Source: Thermaerobacter sp. FW80 (GTDB lineage: Bacteria; Bacillota; Sulfobacillia; Thermaerobacterales; Thermaerobacteraceae). From it: DNA of 64,000 nt. The notes under the pieces are model-generated. The model was not told the DNA's origin. It did not search any database and was given only the letters and a program-made list of their open reading frames with translations. Below, piece after piece: positions 1 to 10,352 of this stretch (position 1 is the stretch's first letter; each line of letters opens with the position of its first letter). The stretch lies in NCBI RefSeq assembly GCF_004634385.1, contig NZ_CP037895.1:1959245-2023244 (forward strand). The letters are read 5' to 3'. The translations under genes and the position numbers were made by a program.

Positions 1-540
1 CTCGTTGAGGGTGATCCAGTAGCGGACGCCGTCGCCCAGGGCCCGGGCCACGGTGGCCGCGAACTCCGCGAACCGTGCGGCCGTGTCGCGACGGGCCCAG
101 CCGCCGCGGTCCTGCAGCGCCTGGGGGAGGTCCCAGTGGTACAGGGTCACCACCGGTTCGATGGCCCGGGCCCGCAGGGCGTCCACGAGGCGCCGGTAGA
201 AGTCCAGACCCCGCGGGTTGACCGGCCCCGTGCCGGTGGGGAAGACCCGCGGCCAGGCGACGGAGAACCGGTAGGCTTTGAGGCCCAGTTCGGCCATGCG
301 TGCCACGTCCTCGCGGTAGCGTCGGTAGTGGTCGCAGGCCGTCGCGCCGGTTCCTCCGTCCCGGATGCGGCCGGGCTCGCGGCAAAAGCGGTCCCAGATG
401 GACTCACCCCGTCCGTCGGCGTCGACGGATCCCTCGATCTGGTAGGCGGACGTGGCCGCGCCCCAGAGGAAGCCCTCAGGGAAGGAGGGGCGAAGGGCGC
501 GCGGGGCTAGGCCGCGGCTTGCATCAACCCTTGATCGCAC
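1..540 (-). CDS. GH1 beta-glucosidase, N-terminal 180 residues (runs off the left edge)
   Basis: Family 1 glycoside hydrolase, expected to hydrolyse beta-glucosides such as cellobiose in the cytoplasm. The frame is open from 540 to the window edge. It shows the family N-terminal signature [15 protein letters not shown] (residues 23-37), then [19 protein letters not shown], and ends exactly at TLNE, whose Glu180 is the expected acid/base catalyst. The nucleophile (ENG motif) lies beyond the window. The only usable in-frame start is GTG at 540, which overlaps the last 17 bases of the upstream permease gene, so translation is probably coupled. It is the last visible gene of the LacI-controlled sugar operon, and its product explains what the importer brings in: a beta-linked oligosaccharide. 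The family is secure; the exact start and substrate are inferred. Confidence 0.9.
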   Translation of the reverse strand, partial: MRSRVDASRGLAPRALRPSFPEGFLWGAATSAYQIEGSVDADGRGESIWDRFCREPGRIRDGGTGATACDHYRRYREDVARMAELGLKAYRFSVAWPRVFPTGTGPVNPRGLDFYRRLVDALRARAIEPVVTLYHWDLPQALQDRGGWARRDTAARFAEFAATVARALGDGVRYWITLNE

Positions 541-1489
541 CGGCGGTCAGTCCCTTGATCAGATAGCGCTGGCTGGCGAGGAAGGCGAGGAGCACGGGCA
601 GGCTCACCGCCGTCCCCGCCGCCATCAGCAGGTCGTATCGGTTCTGGAACTGGCCGACGTAGAGGCGGATGCCGACCGGGAGGGTCTGGACCTCCGGCTT
701 GCCCGCCAGCACCCAGGCGAAGAGCAGCTCGTCCCACGCGGCCAGGAAGATGTAGACCGCGGTCGCCACGAGCCCCGGGGCGGACAGCGGTAGGATCACG
801 CGCCAGAAGGCCTGCCAGCGCGTGCAGCCGTCCAGCAGGGCCGCCTCCTCCAGCTCCCGCGGCAGCCGGGCGAAGAACCCGCGCATGATCCAGATGGAGG
901 CGGGCGTGAAGAAGGCCGTGTAGACCAGGATCATCCCCGGGAAGGTGTTGAGCAGGGGGATGCCCAGCCGGTCCCGCATCCACAGGAAGAGCAGGTAGAG
1001 GGGGATCAGGAACATGATCCCGGGGATCAGCTGGGTGGCGATGACCGTCATGCCGAAGAGGTCGGCCCCGGGGAAGCGGAAGCGTGCCAGGGCGTAGCCC
1101 GCCGTGGTCGCCAGTAGCGTGGCCAGCAGCGTCGTGGCGCCGCAGACCAGCAGACTGTTCCGGAAGAAGAGGGCCAGCTGGATGTTGCGCCACATCTCCA
1201 GGTAGTTCTGCCAACGGGGGTGCGCCAGGTCGACGTCACCGGTCAACAGCCCCTGGTTGGTCTGCAACGACGCCAACACCATCCAGGCGACGGGGAACAG
1301 CATGACGGCGGTCACCAGCAGCGTCAGCAGGTTGAGGGCCAGGTGGCCGGCGGCCCGGCGCGAGGCCCGGCGACGGCGCGCCGACCGGCGATCGGTGCCG
1401 GACGGGTGACGGTCCACGGCCGGCCCGCCGACGGGAGGGCCGCCGGCCGGGACCCGGCGGGCGGTGGGAGCGAGAGGGGCCCGGCTCAT
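524..1489 (-). CDS. Sugar ABC transporter permease, MalG type
   Basis: Inner-membrane permease of a carbohydrate uptake (CUT1) ABC importer, 321 residues. After a basic 45-residue N-terminus comes the first membrane helix ([20 protein letters not shown]), and around residues 213-240 lies the EAA cytoplasmic loop ([20 protein letters not shown] followed by PLSAPG) that docks on the ATPase. The start ATG at 1489 overlaps the stop of the preceding permease as ATGA, so the two are translationally coupled. No ATPase gene is present; CUT1 systems in Firmicutes often share an MsmX-type ATPase encoded elsewhere. Only the N-terminal tail is unusual, being longer and more Arg-rich than is typical of the family. 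Confidence 0.93.
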   Translation of the reverse strand: MSRAPLAPTARRVPAGGPPVGGPAVDRHPSGTDRRSARRRRASRRAAGHLALNLLTLLVTAVMLFPVAWMVLASLQTNQGLLTGDVDLAHPRWQNYLEMWRNIQLALFFRNSLLVCGATTLLATLLATTAGYALARFRFPGADLFGMTVIATQLIPGIMFLIPLYLLFLWMRDRLGIPLLNTFPGMILVYTAFFTPASIWIMRGFFARLPRELEEAALLDGCTRWQAFWRVILPLSAPGLVATAVYIFLAAWDELLFAWVLAGKPEVQTLPVGIRLYVGQFQNRYDLLMAAGTAVSLPVLLAFLASQRYLIKGLTAGAIKG

Positions 1490-2466
1490 GGGTTCACCAG
1501 CTCCACCTTGAAGATCCGGTACCAGACCCAGACCAGCATCAGCATGGCCAGCATCAACAGCACCGACGCAGCCGCCCCGTAGCCGAACAGCCACAGCTGG
1601 AACGACTGCCGGTTGAGGGCGGGCATCAAAAGGTCCGCCCACTCGCCGGGGTAGCCCGCCGCGTTGCCGAACATCATCGCGACGATGTTGAAGGAGTAGA
1701 CGTTGTAGATCAGCTGGAACAGCAGCTGGACCGCGATCAGGGGCCGCAGCATGGGCAGGGTGATGTGCCACAACCGTTGCCAGGGACGGGCGCCGTCGAT
1801 GGCCGCCGCCTCGTAGTACTCCTGGGGGATGGTCTGGAGCCCCGCCAGGAACACCACCATGACGAAGGGCCAGGAGCGCCAGATGGTGGGGATCACCACC
1901 GCCCAGAAGGCGTTGGGACCCGTCAGCCAGTGGGGCCGCTGCTCCAGCAGGTGGAGCCCGTCCACCAGCAGCCGGTTGATCACGCCGCCGTCCATCTGCC
2001 ACATGAAGCCCCACAGGATGCCGATGACGTAGGCCGGAACCACCCACGGCACCAGCAGCAGCGTGCGCACCAGCGCCTGGCCGCGGAAGGGGCGGTTCAG
2101 CAGGTGGGCCACGGCGAGGCCCGTGACGAGGACGCCCGTGGTGACCACCACGGTGTACAAGGCGGTGTTGCGGGCGGCCACGGCCAAGCCCGCCCGCACG
2201 GGGTTCTGCGGGTCCAGGAGGATCGCCCGGTAGTTGTCGAGCCCCACCCAGGGCGCGTCCAGGAACTGGGTCAGGGTGAACTGGTTCAGCTTGAGGAAGG
2301 ACAGGTAGATCCCCTGGGCGATGGGGATCAGGTGGACCAGGACCATGAGGCCGCACGCCGGGGCGATCATGCCGTAGGCCAGGCCGTGTTGCCGCCAGCC
2401 CTTCGCCAACCGGCGCCGCCAGGTGGGGATCGCAGGGCGCGGGGAGGTGGGGGCTGCCTGCAGCAC
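1486..2466 (-). CDS. Sugar ABC transporter permease, MalF type
   Basis: Partner permease of the CUT1 importer, 326 residues. The first membrane helix (YGMIAPACGLMVLVHLIPIA) lies near residue 30, and the EAA loop (YYEAAAIDGARPWQRLWHIT) around residue 215. The start chosen is GTG at 2466, because an AAGGAGG ribosome site sits 8 nt before it; an in-frame ATG at 2490 lies upstream of that site and is less likely. The gene follows the binding-protein gene after a 221-bp gap holding a large palindrome, and overlaps the MalG-type gene by 4 bp. Family assignment is firm; the sugar is inferred from the GH1 gene next door. Confidence 0.93.
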   Translation of the reverse strand: MLQAAPTSPRPAIPTWRRRLAKGWRQHGLAYGMIAPACGLMVLVHLIPIAQGIYLSFLKLNQFTLTQFLDAPWVGLDNYRAILLDPQNPVRAGLAVAARNTALYTVVVTTGVLVTGLAVAHLLNRPFRGQALVRTLLLVPWVVPAYVIGILWGFMWQMDGGVINRLLVDGLHLLEQRPHWLTGPNAFWAVVIPTIWRSWPFVMVVFLAGLQTIPQEYYEAAAIDGARPWQRLWHITLPMLRPLIAVQLLFQLIYNVYSFNIVAMMFGNAAGYPGEWADLLMPALNRQSFQLWLFGYGAAASVLLMLAMLMLVWVWYRIFKVELVNP

Positions 2467-2601
2467 GGTACACCCCTCCTTCACATCCATCGTCGGGCGG
2501 GGGCGGGCGAGCGTCCCTGATGGGCGCGCGGCGACCGGAACGGACGGACGCCGACCGGCGGGTGGCCAGGGCGTGCCCGCGCCTCCCGGGCGCCCCCGGC
2601 T

Positions 2602-2639
2602 CCCGGGGGACCGGTTGGCGCGCCAACCGGTCCCCCGGG
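2602..2639. repeat. 38-bp perfect palindrome between binding-protein and permease genes
   Basis: The left arm CCCGGGGGACCGGTTGGCG (2602-2620) is the exact reverse complement of 2621-2639. It lies 48 bp after the binding-protein stop and 136 bp before the MalF-type start. In RNA it could form a near-continuous GC stem. There is no T-run, so a classical terminator is unlikely. Stem-loops here in maltose-type operons are known to protect the binding-protein mRNA and damp permease expression, and that role is inferred. Confidence 0.8.
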
Positions 2640-2687
2640 TGGGGCGAGCGCGGCGACATGCCGCCGCGAGCCTGCCGCCGATGCGCG

Positions 2688-4103
2688 TCACTGGGACTGT
2701 TGGAGGATCTGGTTGACCTCCTGCGCGGCGGCGTCCAGCTCGGCCTGGATCGACTCGGCGCTGTAGGTTCCCCGGACGCCCGCGGCGATGTCCCAGATCA
2801 TGCCGAAGTGCTTGACCAACACCGTCTCCATCGGCCCCCATGCGGGGATGGCGGGGTAGCTGCGGCCGTATCTGGCCGCCTCGACGAAGGCCGCCATCAC
2901 CGGGTCGTCGGCCAGCTTGGGGTCCGTCCAGGTCTTGGTCACGGCCGGCATCATGCCGCTGCGGCTGGCGTACTCGATCTGGGCCTCGGGGGTCGACAGG
3001 AACTTGATCAGCTCCCAGGCGGCGTCGGGATGCCGGGAGCCCTTGAAGATCGCCAGGTTCGACCCGCCGAAGAAGGTGAAGCGGCCCGCCGGCCCCGCCG
3101 GCATGGGCGCGACGGCGAAGTTCTCCGCCGCCGGCGTCCCGCCCAGGCCGCCCTGGTCCTGGGGCGTGCGCAGGCTGCGGGCGAGCCATGGCCCGGCGAA
3201 GGTGACGGCGAAGCGGCCGTTGGCGAAGAGCGCCTCCACCTCCGCGCTGTTCTTCTCCAGGACCTCCTTGGGCACGAGCCCCTCGTGGGCCAAGCCGGTG
3301 TAGAACATCACCCCGCGCAGGGCCGCGGGCGAGTTGAACGCAGCCTGACGGAGATCGGGGGTCAGCTCGCTGCCTCCGGCGCCCCACACCCACGGGAAGA
3401 TGTTATGGGCCACGTTCCAGTCGTTCTTGCCCGGGAAGCCGATGGCCGCCAGGGTCTGGCCGCCCACCTTGACGCCGTGCACCTTGCGCAGCGCCGCATG
3501 GAACCGGTCCCAGTCGGCGAAGGCCTCCTCGGGGTCGACGCCGGCGGCCGCGAAGGCGTCGGTGCGGTAGTAGGCGGCACGGACGTCGACGAACCAGGGC
3601 ACCGCGTAGACGCCGTCCTGCCCGGCGATGCCGGTGGTGTTCCAGCTGGCGGGGTGGTAGGCCTCGCTGCCGCCGATCTCCGCCACCCGGTCCTGGATGT
3701 CCACCAGGGCGCCCATGGCGGCGAGGGCCGGCACCCAGGTGGTCCCCAGCTGCAGCACGTCGGGGCCCTCCCCGGAGGTGGCGGCCGTGGTGATCTTGGT
3801 CCAGGCCGAGCCCCAGTCCAGCACGGTGACCTCGACGTCCAGGCCGGGGTTGCGATTGAGGAACGGCTGGATCACCGTCAGGAAGTCCCGGTCCGGTTGG
3901 GGGCTGTTGGGCATGATCCAGACGGTGAGCTTCGTCTTCGCCCCCTGCCCGTCTTCGCCCTCGGCCCCCGACGAGCTGCCGGCGTCGCCGCCCCCACCCG
4001 GCGCCGACCCGGTCCCACTGCCGCATCCCGCCAGCGCCAGGAGGACGAGGACCAGGACCGTACCCAACCAGCGGCCGGCCCGCCGGCCGCGACCGATGCC
4101 CAT
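2688..4103 (-). CDS. Sugar ABC transporter substrate-binding lipoprotein
   Basis: Extracellular solute-binding protein (MalE/family 1 type), 471 residues, that captures an oligosaccharide for the two permeases. A lipoprotein signal is visible: basic start, hydrophobic run (LGTVLVLVLLALAGC) and lipobox LAGC with Cys27 as the lipid-anchor residue. It is followed by a Gly/Ser-rich linker of about 30 residues and then the binding fold (LTVWIMPNSPQPDRDFL, VLQLGTTWVPALAAMGALVD). The ATG at 4103 has a strong GAGGAGGGGA site 7 nt upstream. A LacI-type operator lies about 135 bp before the start, so the gene should be derepressed by the sugar. Ligand specificity cannot be read from sequence; a beta-glucoside is inferred from the cluster. 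Confidence 0.93.
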   Translation of the reverse strand: MGIGRGRRAGRWLGTVLVLVLLALAGCGSGTGSAPGGGGDAGSSSGAEGEDGQGAKTKLTVWIMPNSPQPDRDFLTVIQPFLNRNPGLDVEVTVLDWGSAWTKITTAATSGEGPDVLQLGTTWVPALAAMGALVDIQDRVAEIGGSEAYHPASWNTTGIAGQDGVYAVPWFVDVRAAYYRTDAFAAAGVDPEEAFADWDRFHAALRKVHGVKVGGQTLAAIGFPGKNDWNVAHNIFPWVWGAGGSELTPDLRQAAFNSPAALRGVMFYTGLAHEGLVPKEVLEKNSAEVEALFANGRFAVTFAGPWLARSLRTPQDQGGLGGTPAAENFAVAPMPAGPAGRFTFFGGSNLAIFKGSRHPDAAWELIKFLSTPEAQIEYASRSGMMPAVTKTWTDPKLADDPVMAAFVEAARYGRSYPAIPAWGPMETVLVKHFGMIWDIAAGVRGTYSAESIQAELDAAAQEVNQILQQSQ

Positions 4104-4235
4104 GATGCATTCCCCTCCTCGCGTGTTCGCCGCACCGCACGCCCTGCAGTCACGGCGCTCCTGCCACATCCCTCCTGTCCCGACGCTCGAGGCGACCGCG
4201 ACGCGATCGCCGCAGGGCGTCACCCTGCCTCCGCT

Positions 4236-4249
4236 CGAAAACCTTTTCG
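4236..4249. promoter_or_regulatory. Probable LacI-family operator before the sugar-binding gene
   Basis: CGAAAACCTTTTCG is a 14-bp dyad with CGAAAA/TTTTCG arms. It matches the arms of a second site at 5813-5826 upstream of the LacI-type gene, and both resemble the GAAA..TTTC pattern bound by LacI-family regulators. It lies 133 bp before the binding-protein start, between that gene and the regulator gene. The common half-sites point to one regulator acting at both. Confidence 0.65.
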
Positions 4250-4310
4250 GAATGGGCGAGAGACCACCCCCTTGGGAAGAACCGCCCGCGGGCCGCGGGC
4301 CTCGGGCCCC

Positions 4311-4331
4311 GGACCCCGGTCCCCGGGGTCC
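4311..4331 (-). terminator. GC hairpin downstream of the LacI-type gene
   Basis: GGACCCCGG and CCGGGGTCC pair perfectly around a TCC loop, about 65 bp after the regulator stop and before the operator of the next gene. No U-run follows, so it is a weak terminator or an mRNA-end stabiliser. Confidence 0.4.
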
Positions 4332-4397
4332 AACGGCCCCGGGGACCGGGGATCGGCGGCTCGGATCCCCCGCCACCCCCGCCGCGGGCCGGGCGCC

Positions 4398-5693
4398 TCA
4401 GGGCTGCGGGGCCGCGACACCGCCGGAGCCGGCCGGGGCGCCGCACGACTGGCGCACCACGAGCCGGACCGGCAAGGTGATGGCGGGCGGCGCGGCCGCC
4501 GGGTCGTCGATCAGGCGCAGCAAGGCGCGGGCGGCGGCGACGCCCAAACCCTCCATGTCCTGGGCGACGGTGGTCAGGGCGGGGTGGACCAGGGCGGCCA
4601 GGTCGATGTCGTCGAAGCCCACCACCGCCAGGTCGCGGCCGATGCGGAGACCCCGTTCCTGGGCGGCCTTGATGGCGCCCATGGCCATGAGGTCGCTGGT
4701 GGCGAAGACCGCCGTCGGCGGCTCGGGCAAGGACAGGAGGCGTTCCATCGCCCGGTAGCCGCTGTCGAAGTAGAAGTCGCCCTGGGTGACGTACTCCGTC
4801 CGGTAGGGCAGCCCGAGCCGCGCCAGCTCCTGGCGGTAGCCGATGAACCGGTCGCGGCCGGGCCGGGTGTTGAACTCGCCGTTGATGATGGCGATGCGCC
4901 GGTGGCCGAGGGAGAAGAGGTGTCGGACGGCCAGGGCCGCGCCCCCCACGTTGTCCGACATCACGTACCCGGCCCGCGGTCCGACGAGGTCGAGGTCGAC
5001 GGCCATGCACGGAAGGCCCGAGCCCGCCAGCTCGCGGATCCCCGGGGCGTCGGGATCGGTGCCCATGAGCACCACGCCGTCGACCCGATGCTGCTGGCAG
5101 CGCTTGAGGTACGAGCCGCGGCTCCCCCCGCGGGCGGGACCGCGGGCCCCGCCGGCTCCAGGGCGCGGCGCCCGGGCCGGCGGACCGGCCGCCGGCGGGG
5201 CGGCGGCCCCAGGGGCGGGGGCGGCGGGCGGGGCCGGGACCGTCGGGCGGGTCCCCGCGCCGGCGGGCCGGTCGGGCCGTCGATCCAAGGCCTGGGTGCC
5301 GGGCGGCGCGCCTCCGCCGGGCACGGGCGCCGGTCCGGGGTCCGGACCCGCCGCCGCGCCCGTGCCCTCCGGCTGGGCGTCGGCGTGGGCGAAGAGCAGG
5401 ATGTCGTAGCCCTGCGCCTCCACCAACCGGTGGAAGCCGACGATCACCTTCTGGAAGAAGGGGTGGGTCAGCGCGGGTTGGGAAGGGTGGTGGAACAGGC
5501 ACACGCCGATCAGGTAGCTGCGCCGGGTCACCAGGGTGCGCGCCGCCGCGCTGGGCCGGTAGTTCAGTCGGCGGGCCAGCTCCACGATGCGCCGGCGCGT
5601 CTCGTCGCTCACGTCGGGGTAGCCGTTGAGGGCCCGGGAGACCGTGGCCACCGACACGCCCGCGGCCTGGGCCACGTCGCGGATGGTCGCCAC
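4398..5693 (-). CDS. LacI-family transcriptional regulator with a low-complexity insertion
   Basis: Sugar-responsive repressor, 431 residues against about 335-345 for the family. Residues 1-50 are a textbook LacI DNA-binding domain (ATIRDVAQAAGVSVATVSRA, then the hinge region NYRPSAAARTL). The sensor domain starts at YLIGVCLF and is interrupted at about residues 108-200 by a Pro/Ala/Gly-rich stretch between DILLFAHAD and SYLKRCQQHRVDGVVLMG. It then resumes normally (GFDDIDLAALVHPALTTV). GTG at 5693 is chosen because it begins the conserved ATIRDVA sequence. It sits directly upstream of the ABC operon on the same strand. Operators at 5813 and 4236 suggest it controls itself and the importer. 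The reading frame is intact on both sides of the insertion, so it looks like a genuine expansion. Confidence 0.92.
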   Translation of the reverse strand: MATIRDVAQAAGVSVATVSRALNGYPDVSDETRRRIVELARRLNYRPSAAARTLVTRRSYLIGVCLFHHPSQPALTHPFFQKVIVGFHRLVEAQGYDILLFAHADAQPEGTGAAAGPDPGPAPVPGGGAPPGTQALDRRPDRPAGAGTRPTVPAPPAAPAPGAAAPPAAGPPARAPRPGAGGARGPARGGSRGSYLKRCQQHRVDGVVLMGTDPDAPGIRELAGSGLPCMAVDLDLVGPRAGYVMSDNVGGAALAVRHLFSLGHRRIAIINGEFNTRPGRDRFIGYRQELARLGLPYRTEYVTQGDFYFDSGYRAMERLLSLPEPPTAVFATSDLMAMGAIKAAQERGLRIGRDLAVVGFDDIDLAALVHPALTTVAQDMEGLGVAAARALLRLIDDPAAAPPAITLPVRLVVRQSCGAPAGSGGVAAPQP

Positions 5694-5812
5694 CCCGCCC
5701 GATCCCCCTTCCCCACGTCCCGTCCCTTGCTCCGGCGGGCGGCGATTGCGTCCGTTGGAGGCCAGCCGCTCGCGGCCGGCCGTCGGCCCCGTCCGCCGGG
5801 CGAAGATCGGGG

Positions 5813-5826
5813 CGAAAACGATTTCG
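5813..5826. promoter_or_regulatory. Probable LacI-family operator before the LacI-type gene
   Basis: CGAAAACGATTTCG carries the central CG and GAAA/TTTC arms typical of LacI/CcpA-type operators, 120 bp before the regulator start. It shares the CGAAAA half-site with the site at 4236, which suggests autoregulation. Confidence 0.7.
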
Positions 5827-5932
5827 ATCAGACGCTTCGCCACCGGCGGTGCGATTCCTGCCGGCCGGACCTCCAATCTGCGGTCGCTGCCGCGAAGGGA
5901 TTTGGGCGAGACCGTCGAAGTCCTCCCGTGAC

Positions 5933-5952
5933 TCGACCGACCGGTCGGTCGA
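5933..5952. promoter_or_regulatory. 20-bp perfect palindrome, TetR-type operator candidate
   Basis: TCGACCGACCGGTCGGTCGA is its own reverse complement. Its size and unbroken symmetry suit a TetR-family dimer, and beta-oxidation genes are often under TetR-type FadR repressors. No TetR gene lies in the window, so the link to the fad operon (start 380 bp away) is inference. It could equally affect the divergent lacI side. Confidence 0.5.
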
Positions 5953-6091
5953 CCCCGGGACATCCGGTGCACGGCGGGCGCGACGGCGGATGGGGCGCCA
6001 CCCGTCGGGGCCGGGTGCCGGGTCCGCTCCGCGGCACCGGCTGGGCGGCGCCCGGGACGCGGTGGATGGCCCAGGGGCCGGGCCGGCGGCT

Positions 6092-6198
6092 CCCGTCCGG
6101 GTGACGGGGTGCGACGGCCCGTCCGGGTGACGGGCCCCGCATCCTGGACCAATGCTGCGCGGGCAGGCGTGTGCGACGGCACCCGCCCGGGTGACGGG
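6092..6198. repeat. Three copies of a CCCGTC-N5-GACGGG dyad before fadN
   Basis: Copies at 6092-6108, 6118-6134 and 6182-6198 read CCCGTCCGGGTGACGGG, with one T-to-C change in the third. Copies two and three are preceded by GTGCGACGGC. Each is an inverted repeat with a 5-nt centre. Position, 130-240 bp before fadN, suggests multiple operator sites or leader hairpins. Confidence 0.6.
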
Positions 6199-6331
6199 CC
6201 GCTGGCGGGGCCGATCCCGCGGCGAACCCCACCCCGGTGGACGTCGCGCCGACGGCCCGGCGCACGGCAGCGGGGGCGGTCGGCCGGCGTCGGCCGGCGC
6301 GGGCGGCCGGACCACGATGGGAGGGGACGCG

Positions 6332-8734
6332 ATGCCGCACGTCTTTCGCCGGGTCGCGGTGCTGGGAGCGGGGACCATGGGCTCCCAGATCGCCGCCCAC
6401 CTGGCCAACCAGGGCATTCCCGTCGACCTGTTCGACCTCAGTACCGAGCTGGTGGAGAAGGCCAAGCGACGGCTGACGGAGCTCAAGCCCTCGCCGATCT
6501 ACACCCGGGACGTGCTGGACCTGATCGCCCCCGGGTCCTTCCAGGACGCCGGCGACCTCGAGCGCCTGCGCGACGCCGAGTGGGTGGTCGAGGCGGTGCT
6601 CGAGCAGCTGCCCATCAAGCAGCAGCTCTGGGCGCGCGTGGCCCCCTACCTGCGGCCCGACGGCATCTACAGTACCAACACGTCCGGGCTCTCCATCGCC
6701 GCCATCGCCAGCGCGCTGCCGGAGGCGGCGCGGCGCCGGTTCCTCGGCACCCACTTCTTCAACCCGCCGCGCTACCTGCACCTGCTGGAGCTGATCCCGA
6801 CGCCCGAGACGGACCCCCAGGTGGTCGCCGCCATGCGCGACTTCGCCACCCGCGTGCTGGGCAAGGGGGTCGTGGTCGCCAAGGACACGCCCAACTTCAT
6901 CGCCAACCGCATCGGCTGCTACGGGCTCATGGTGACGGTGCGGGCGATGCAGGAGTTCGGCCTCGGCCCCGACGAGGTCGACGAGATCACCGGGGAGAAC
7001 ATGGGGCGGCCCAAGAGCGCCACCTTCCGCACGCTGGACGTGGTCGGCATCGACGTCATGAAGGACGTGGCCGACAACACCCGCGCCGCCGTCCGGGACC
7101 CGGAGGAACAGGCCGCCTTCACCCTGCCCGAGTTCATGCGGCAGCTGGTGGAGCGGGGCTGGACGGGCGAGAAGGCCGGTCAGGGCTTCTACAAGCGGGT
7201 CCCGCGGCCCGACGGCGGTCGGGAGATCCTGGTGCTCGACCCCGCCACCATGGAGTACCGTCCGCGACGGCGGCTCGAGGCGCCGTCGCTGCAGGCGGTG
7301 CGCGCCATCGAAGACCCGCTGCAGCGGATCAAGACCCTGCTGGCGGCGGACGACGTGGCGGGCCGCTTCGCCTGGGAGATCACCCGACGCACGCTGGCCT
7401 ACGCCGCCAACAAGTTGGGGGAGATCGCGGACGACGTGGCCAGCGTCGACCGCGCCATCAAGTGGGGCTTTGGCTGGAACGCGGGGCCCTTCGAGCTCTG
7501 GGATGCCCTGGGCGCGGCGGCGGTCCTGGAACGCATGGAGCGGGACGGCGAGACCCTGCCCGGCTGGCTGGTCGCGGCCATCAAGGAGGGGCCGGGACGC
7601 TTCTACGTGGAGGAGGACGGTCGCACGCTGGCCTTGGCGGCGGGCGGCGAGTACGTCCCGGTGGAGGCGGACCCGCGCGCCATCGACGTGCCCCTGCTCT
7701 TGAAGCGGAACCGGGTGGTCGACCGCAACACCGGGGCGACCCTGGTCGATCTGGGCGACGAGGTGCTGCTGCTGGACTTCCACGGGCCCAAGCAGGCCAT
7801 CGGCCCCGACTTCATCCAGATGGTGGAGAAGGCCGTGGCCGAGGTGGAGGCCAACTGGCGCGGCCTGGTGATCTCCAGCCACGTCAGGCCCAACTTCTCC
7901 GTCGGCGCCAACCTGATGCTCATCCTGCTGGCGGCCCAGATGGGCGAGTGGGACGAGATCGACGCCATGGTGCGCCGGTTCCAGGCCGCCAACATGAGGC
8001 TCAAGTACGCCGCCCGGCCCGTGGTGGTGGCGCCCTACGGCATCACCGTGGGTGGGGGCTGCGAGGTGGCGCTGCACGGCGACCGGGTGGTCGCCTCGGC
8101 GGAGACCTACATCGGCCTGGTGGAGGTGGGGGCCGGGGTGATCCCAGGCGGCGGCGGCACCAAGGAGATGCTGCTGCGCGCCATCGAGAACGTGCCGGAG
8201 GTGTTCTCGGGCAAGTACGCCCAGACGCCGGGGCCGGCGACCACGGACCTGACCGGCCGGGTCAACCTCCAGGTGCTGGTCAACCGGGTGTTCGAGCTGA
8301 TCGCCACGGCGCGGGTGGCCACGTCGGCGGCCGAGGCGCGCCAGCTCGGCTTCTTCCGCGCCACCGACCGCATCGTGCCGAACCCGGACCACCTGGTCTA
8401 CGAGGCCAAGCAGATGGTGCTGGCCCTCGACGACGCCGGGTACCGGCCGCCGGTGCGGCGGCGCATCCCGGTGGTTGGCGACAGCGGCCGGGCCCTGCTG
8501 GAGCTGGCCGCCACCAGCATGCACTGGAGCGGCTACGCCAGCGAGCACGACCTGAAGATCGCCCGCAAGCTGGCCCACGTGCTGGCGGGCGGGGACGTGC
8601 CGCCCGGCACCGAGGTGGACGAGGAATACCTGCTGGACCTGGAGCGGGAGGCGTTCCTCAGCCTGGTGGGCGAGCCCAAGACCCAGGCGCGGATGCAGCA
8701 CCTGCTCAAGACGGGCAAGCCCCTGCGCAACTAG
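6332..8734 (+). CDS. fadN: 3-hydroxyacyl-CoA dehydrogenase / enoyl-CoA hydratase (FadN type)
   Basis: Bifunctional beta-oxidation enzyme, 800 residues, close to the usual length of FadN: it hydrates enoyl-CoA and oxidises 3-hydroxyacyl-CoA with NAD+. The N-terminal half is a Rossmann domain ([20 protein letters not shown], GxGxxG at residues 12-17) with the dehydrogenase motif [15 protein letters not shown] holding the catalytic His near residue 140. The crotonase-type half follows from about residue 460, with [18 protein letters not shown] and [14 protein letters not shown] around residues 572-605. ATG 6332 has GGGAGGGGA upstream. fadA begins 28 bp after the stop, and the order fadN-fadA-fadE equals the B. 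subtilis operon. Confidence 0.95.
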   Translation: MPHVFRRVAVLGAGTMGSQIAAHLANQGIPVDLFDLSTELVEKAKRRLTELKPSPIYTRDVLDLIAPGSFQDAGDLERLRDAEWVVEAVLEQLPIKQQLWARVAPYLRPDGIYSTNTSGLSIAAIASALPEAARRRFLGTHFFNPPRYLHLLELIPTPETDPQVVAAMRDFATRVLGKGVVVAKDTPNFIANRIGCYGLMVTVRAMQEFGLGPDEVDEITGENMGRPKSATFRTLDVVGIDVMKDVADNTRAAVRDPEEQAAFTLPEFMRQLVERGWTGEKAGQGFYKRVPRPDGGREILVLDPATMEYRPRRRLEAPSLQAVRAIEDPLQRIKTLLAADDVAGRFAWEITRRTLAYAANKLGEIADDVASVDRAIKWGFGWNAGPFELWDALGAAAVLERMERDGETLPGWLVAAIKEGPGRFYVEEDGRTLALAAGGEYVPVEADPRAIDVPLLLKRNRVVDRNTGATLVDLGDEVLLLDFHGPKQAIGPDFIQMVEKAVAEVEANWRGLVISSHVRPNFSVGANLMLILLAAQMGEWDEIDAMVRRFQAANMRLKYAARPVVVAPYGITVGGGCEVALHGDRVVASAETYIGLVEVGAGVIPGGGGTKEMLLRAIENVPEVFSGKYAQTPGPATTDLTGRVNLQVLVNRVFELIATARVATSAAEARQLGFFRATDRIVPNPDHLVYEAKQMVLALDDAGYRPPVRRRIPVVGDSGRALLELAATSMHWSGYASEHDLKIARKLAHVLAGGDVPPGTEVDEEYLLDLEREAFLSLVGEPKTQARMQHLLKTGKPLRN

Positions 8735-8762
8735 CCCCACCCCGGGGAGCGAGGTGAGTCCC

Positions 8763-9941
<1,179 letters not shown>

Positions 9942-10352
9942 TGGCGCCATCCCCGGAGGCCATCGCGCCGCGTCGCGCGCGGGGTGCCACCCCGGGGAGG
10001 CCAGGCCGGGGCGGTCCCGCGGGGGCCGTCCGGGGCCGTCCAGGGGTGCTGGGGCATCCCGTCCCGGGAGGCCCCGGCGTGCCGGCGGAACCCCGTCCCG
10101 GCAGAGGCCGGCGTGCCGGCGGAGACCGGGGGATGCCGGCTCGACGCCGTTCGCTTCCGGCGCGCCGCCACGGCACGGTCCGGGGGCGGCGGAGGCCCCG
10201 GGGTGCTGGCGCCGCCGCGGGGCCGGGTGGCCCCGCGGCGGGGGGTGCGGGTTCGACCGGCGGATCCGGCCGGATCGTCCGCCGCCGTGACCGGAGCCGC
10301 CGGCGGGACCGGAGGATGCTCCACCGGAGGATGTTCGAAGGAGGGGAGGACC
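9942..10352. repeat. 411-bp fadA-fadE spacer with imperfect direct repeats
   Basis: No gene is seen. Two imperfect 34-bp units around 10059-10128 share GTCCCGG and GGCGTGCCGGCGGA. Near the end, ACCGGAGGATGYTCS occurs twice in tandem (about 10309-10338) just before the fadE ribosome site. I found no terminator with a U-run, so read-through into fadE is likely. Confidence 0.45.

Larger units (their letters stand above)
5694..6331. other. Regulatory interval between divergent lacI-type and fadN genes
   Basis: This 638-bp stretch has no convincing gene. It contains the LacI operator at 5813, a 20-bp palindrome at 5933 and three dyad repeats at 6092-6198, listed separately. I could not pick out clear -35/-10 boxes. 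Confidence 0.6.
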
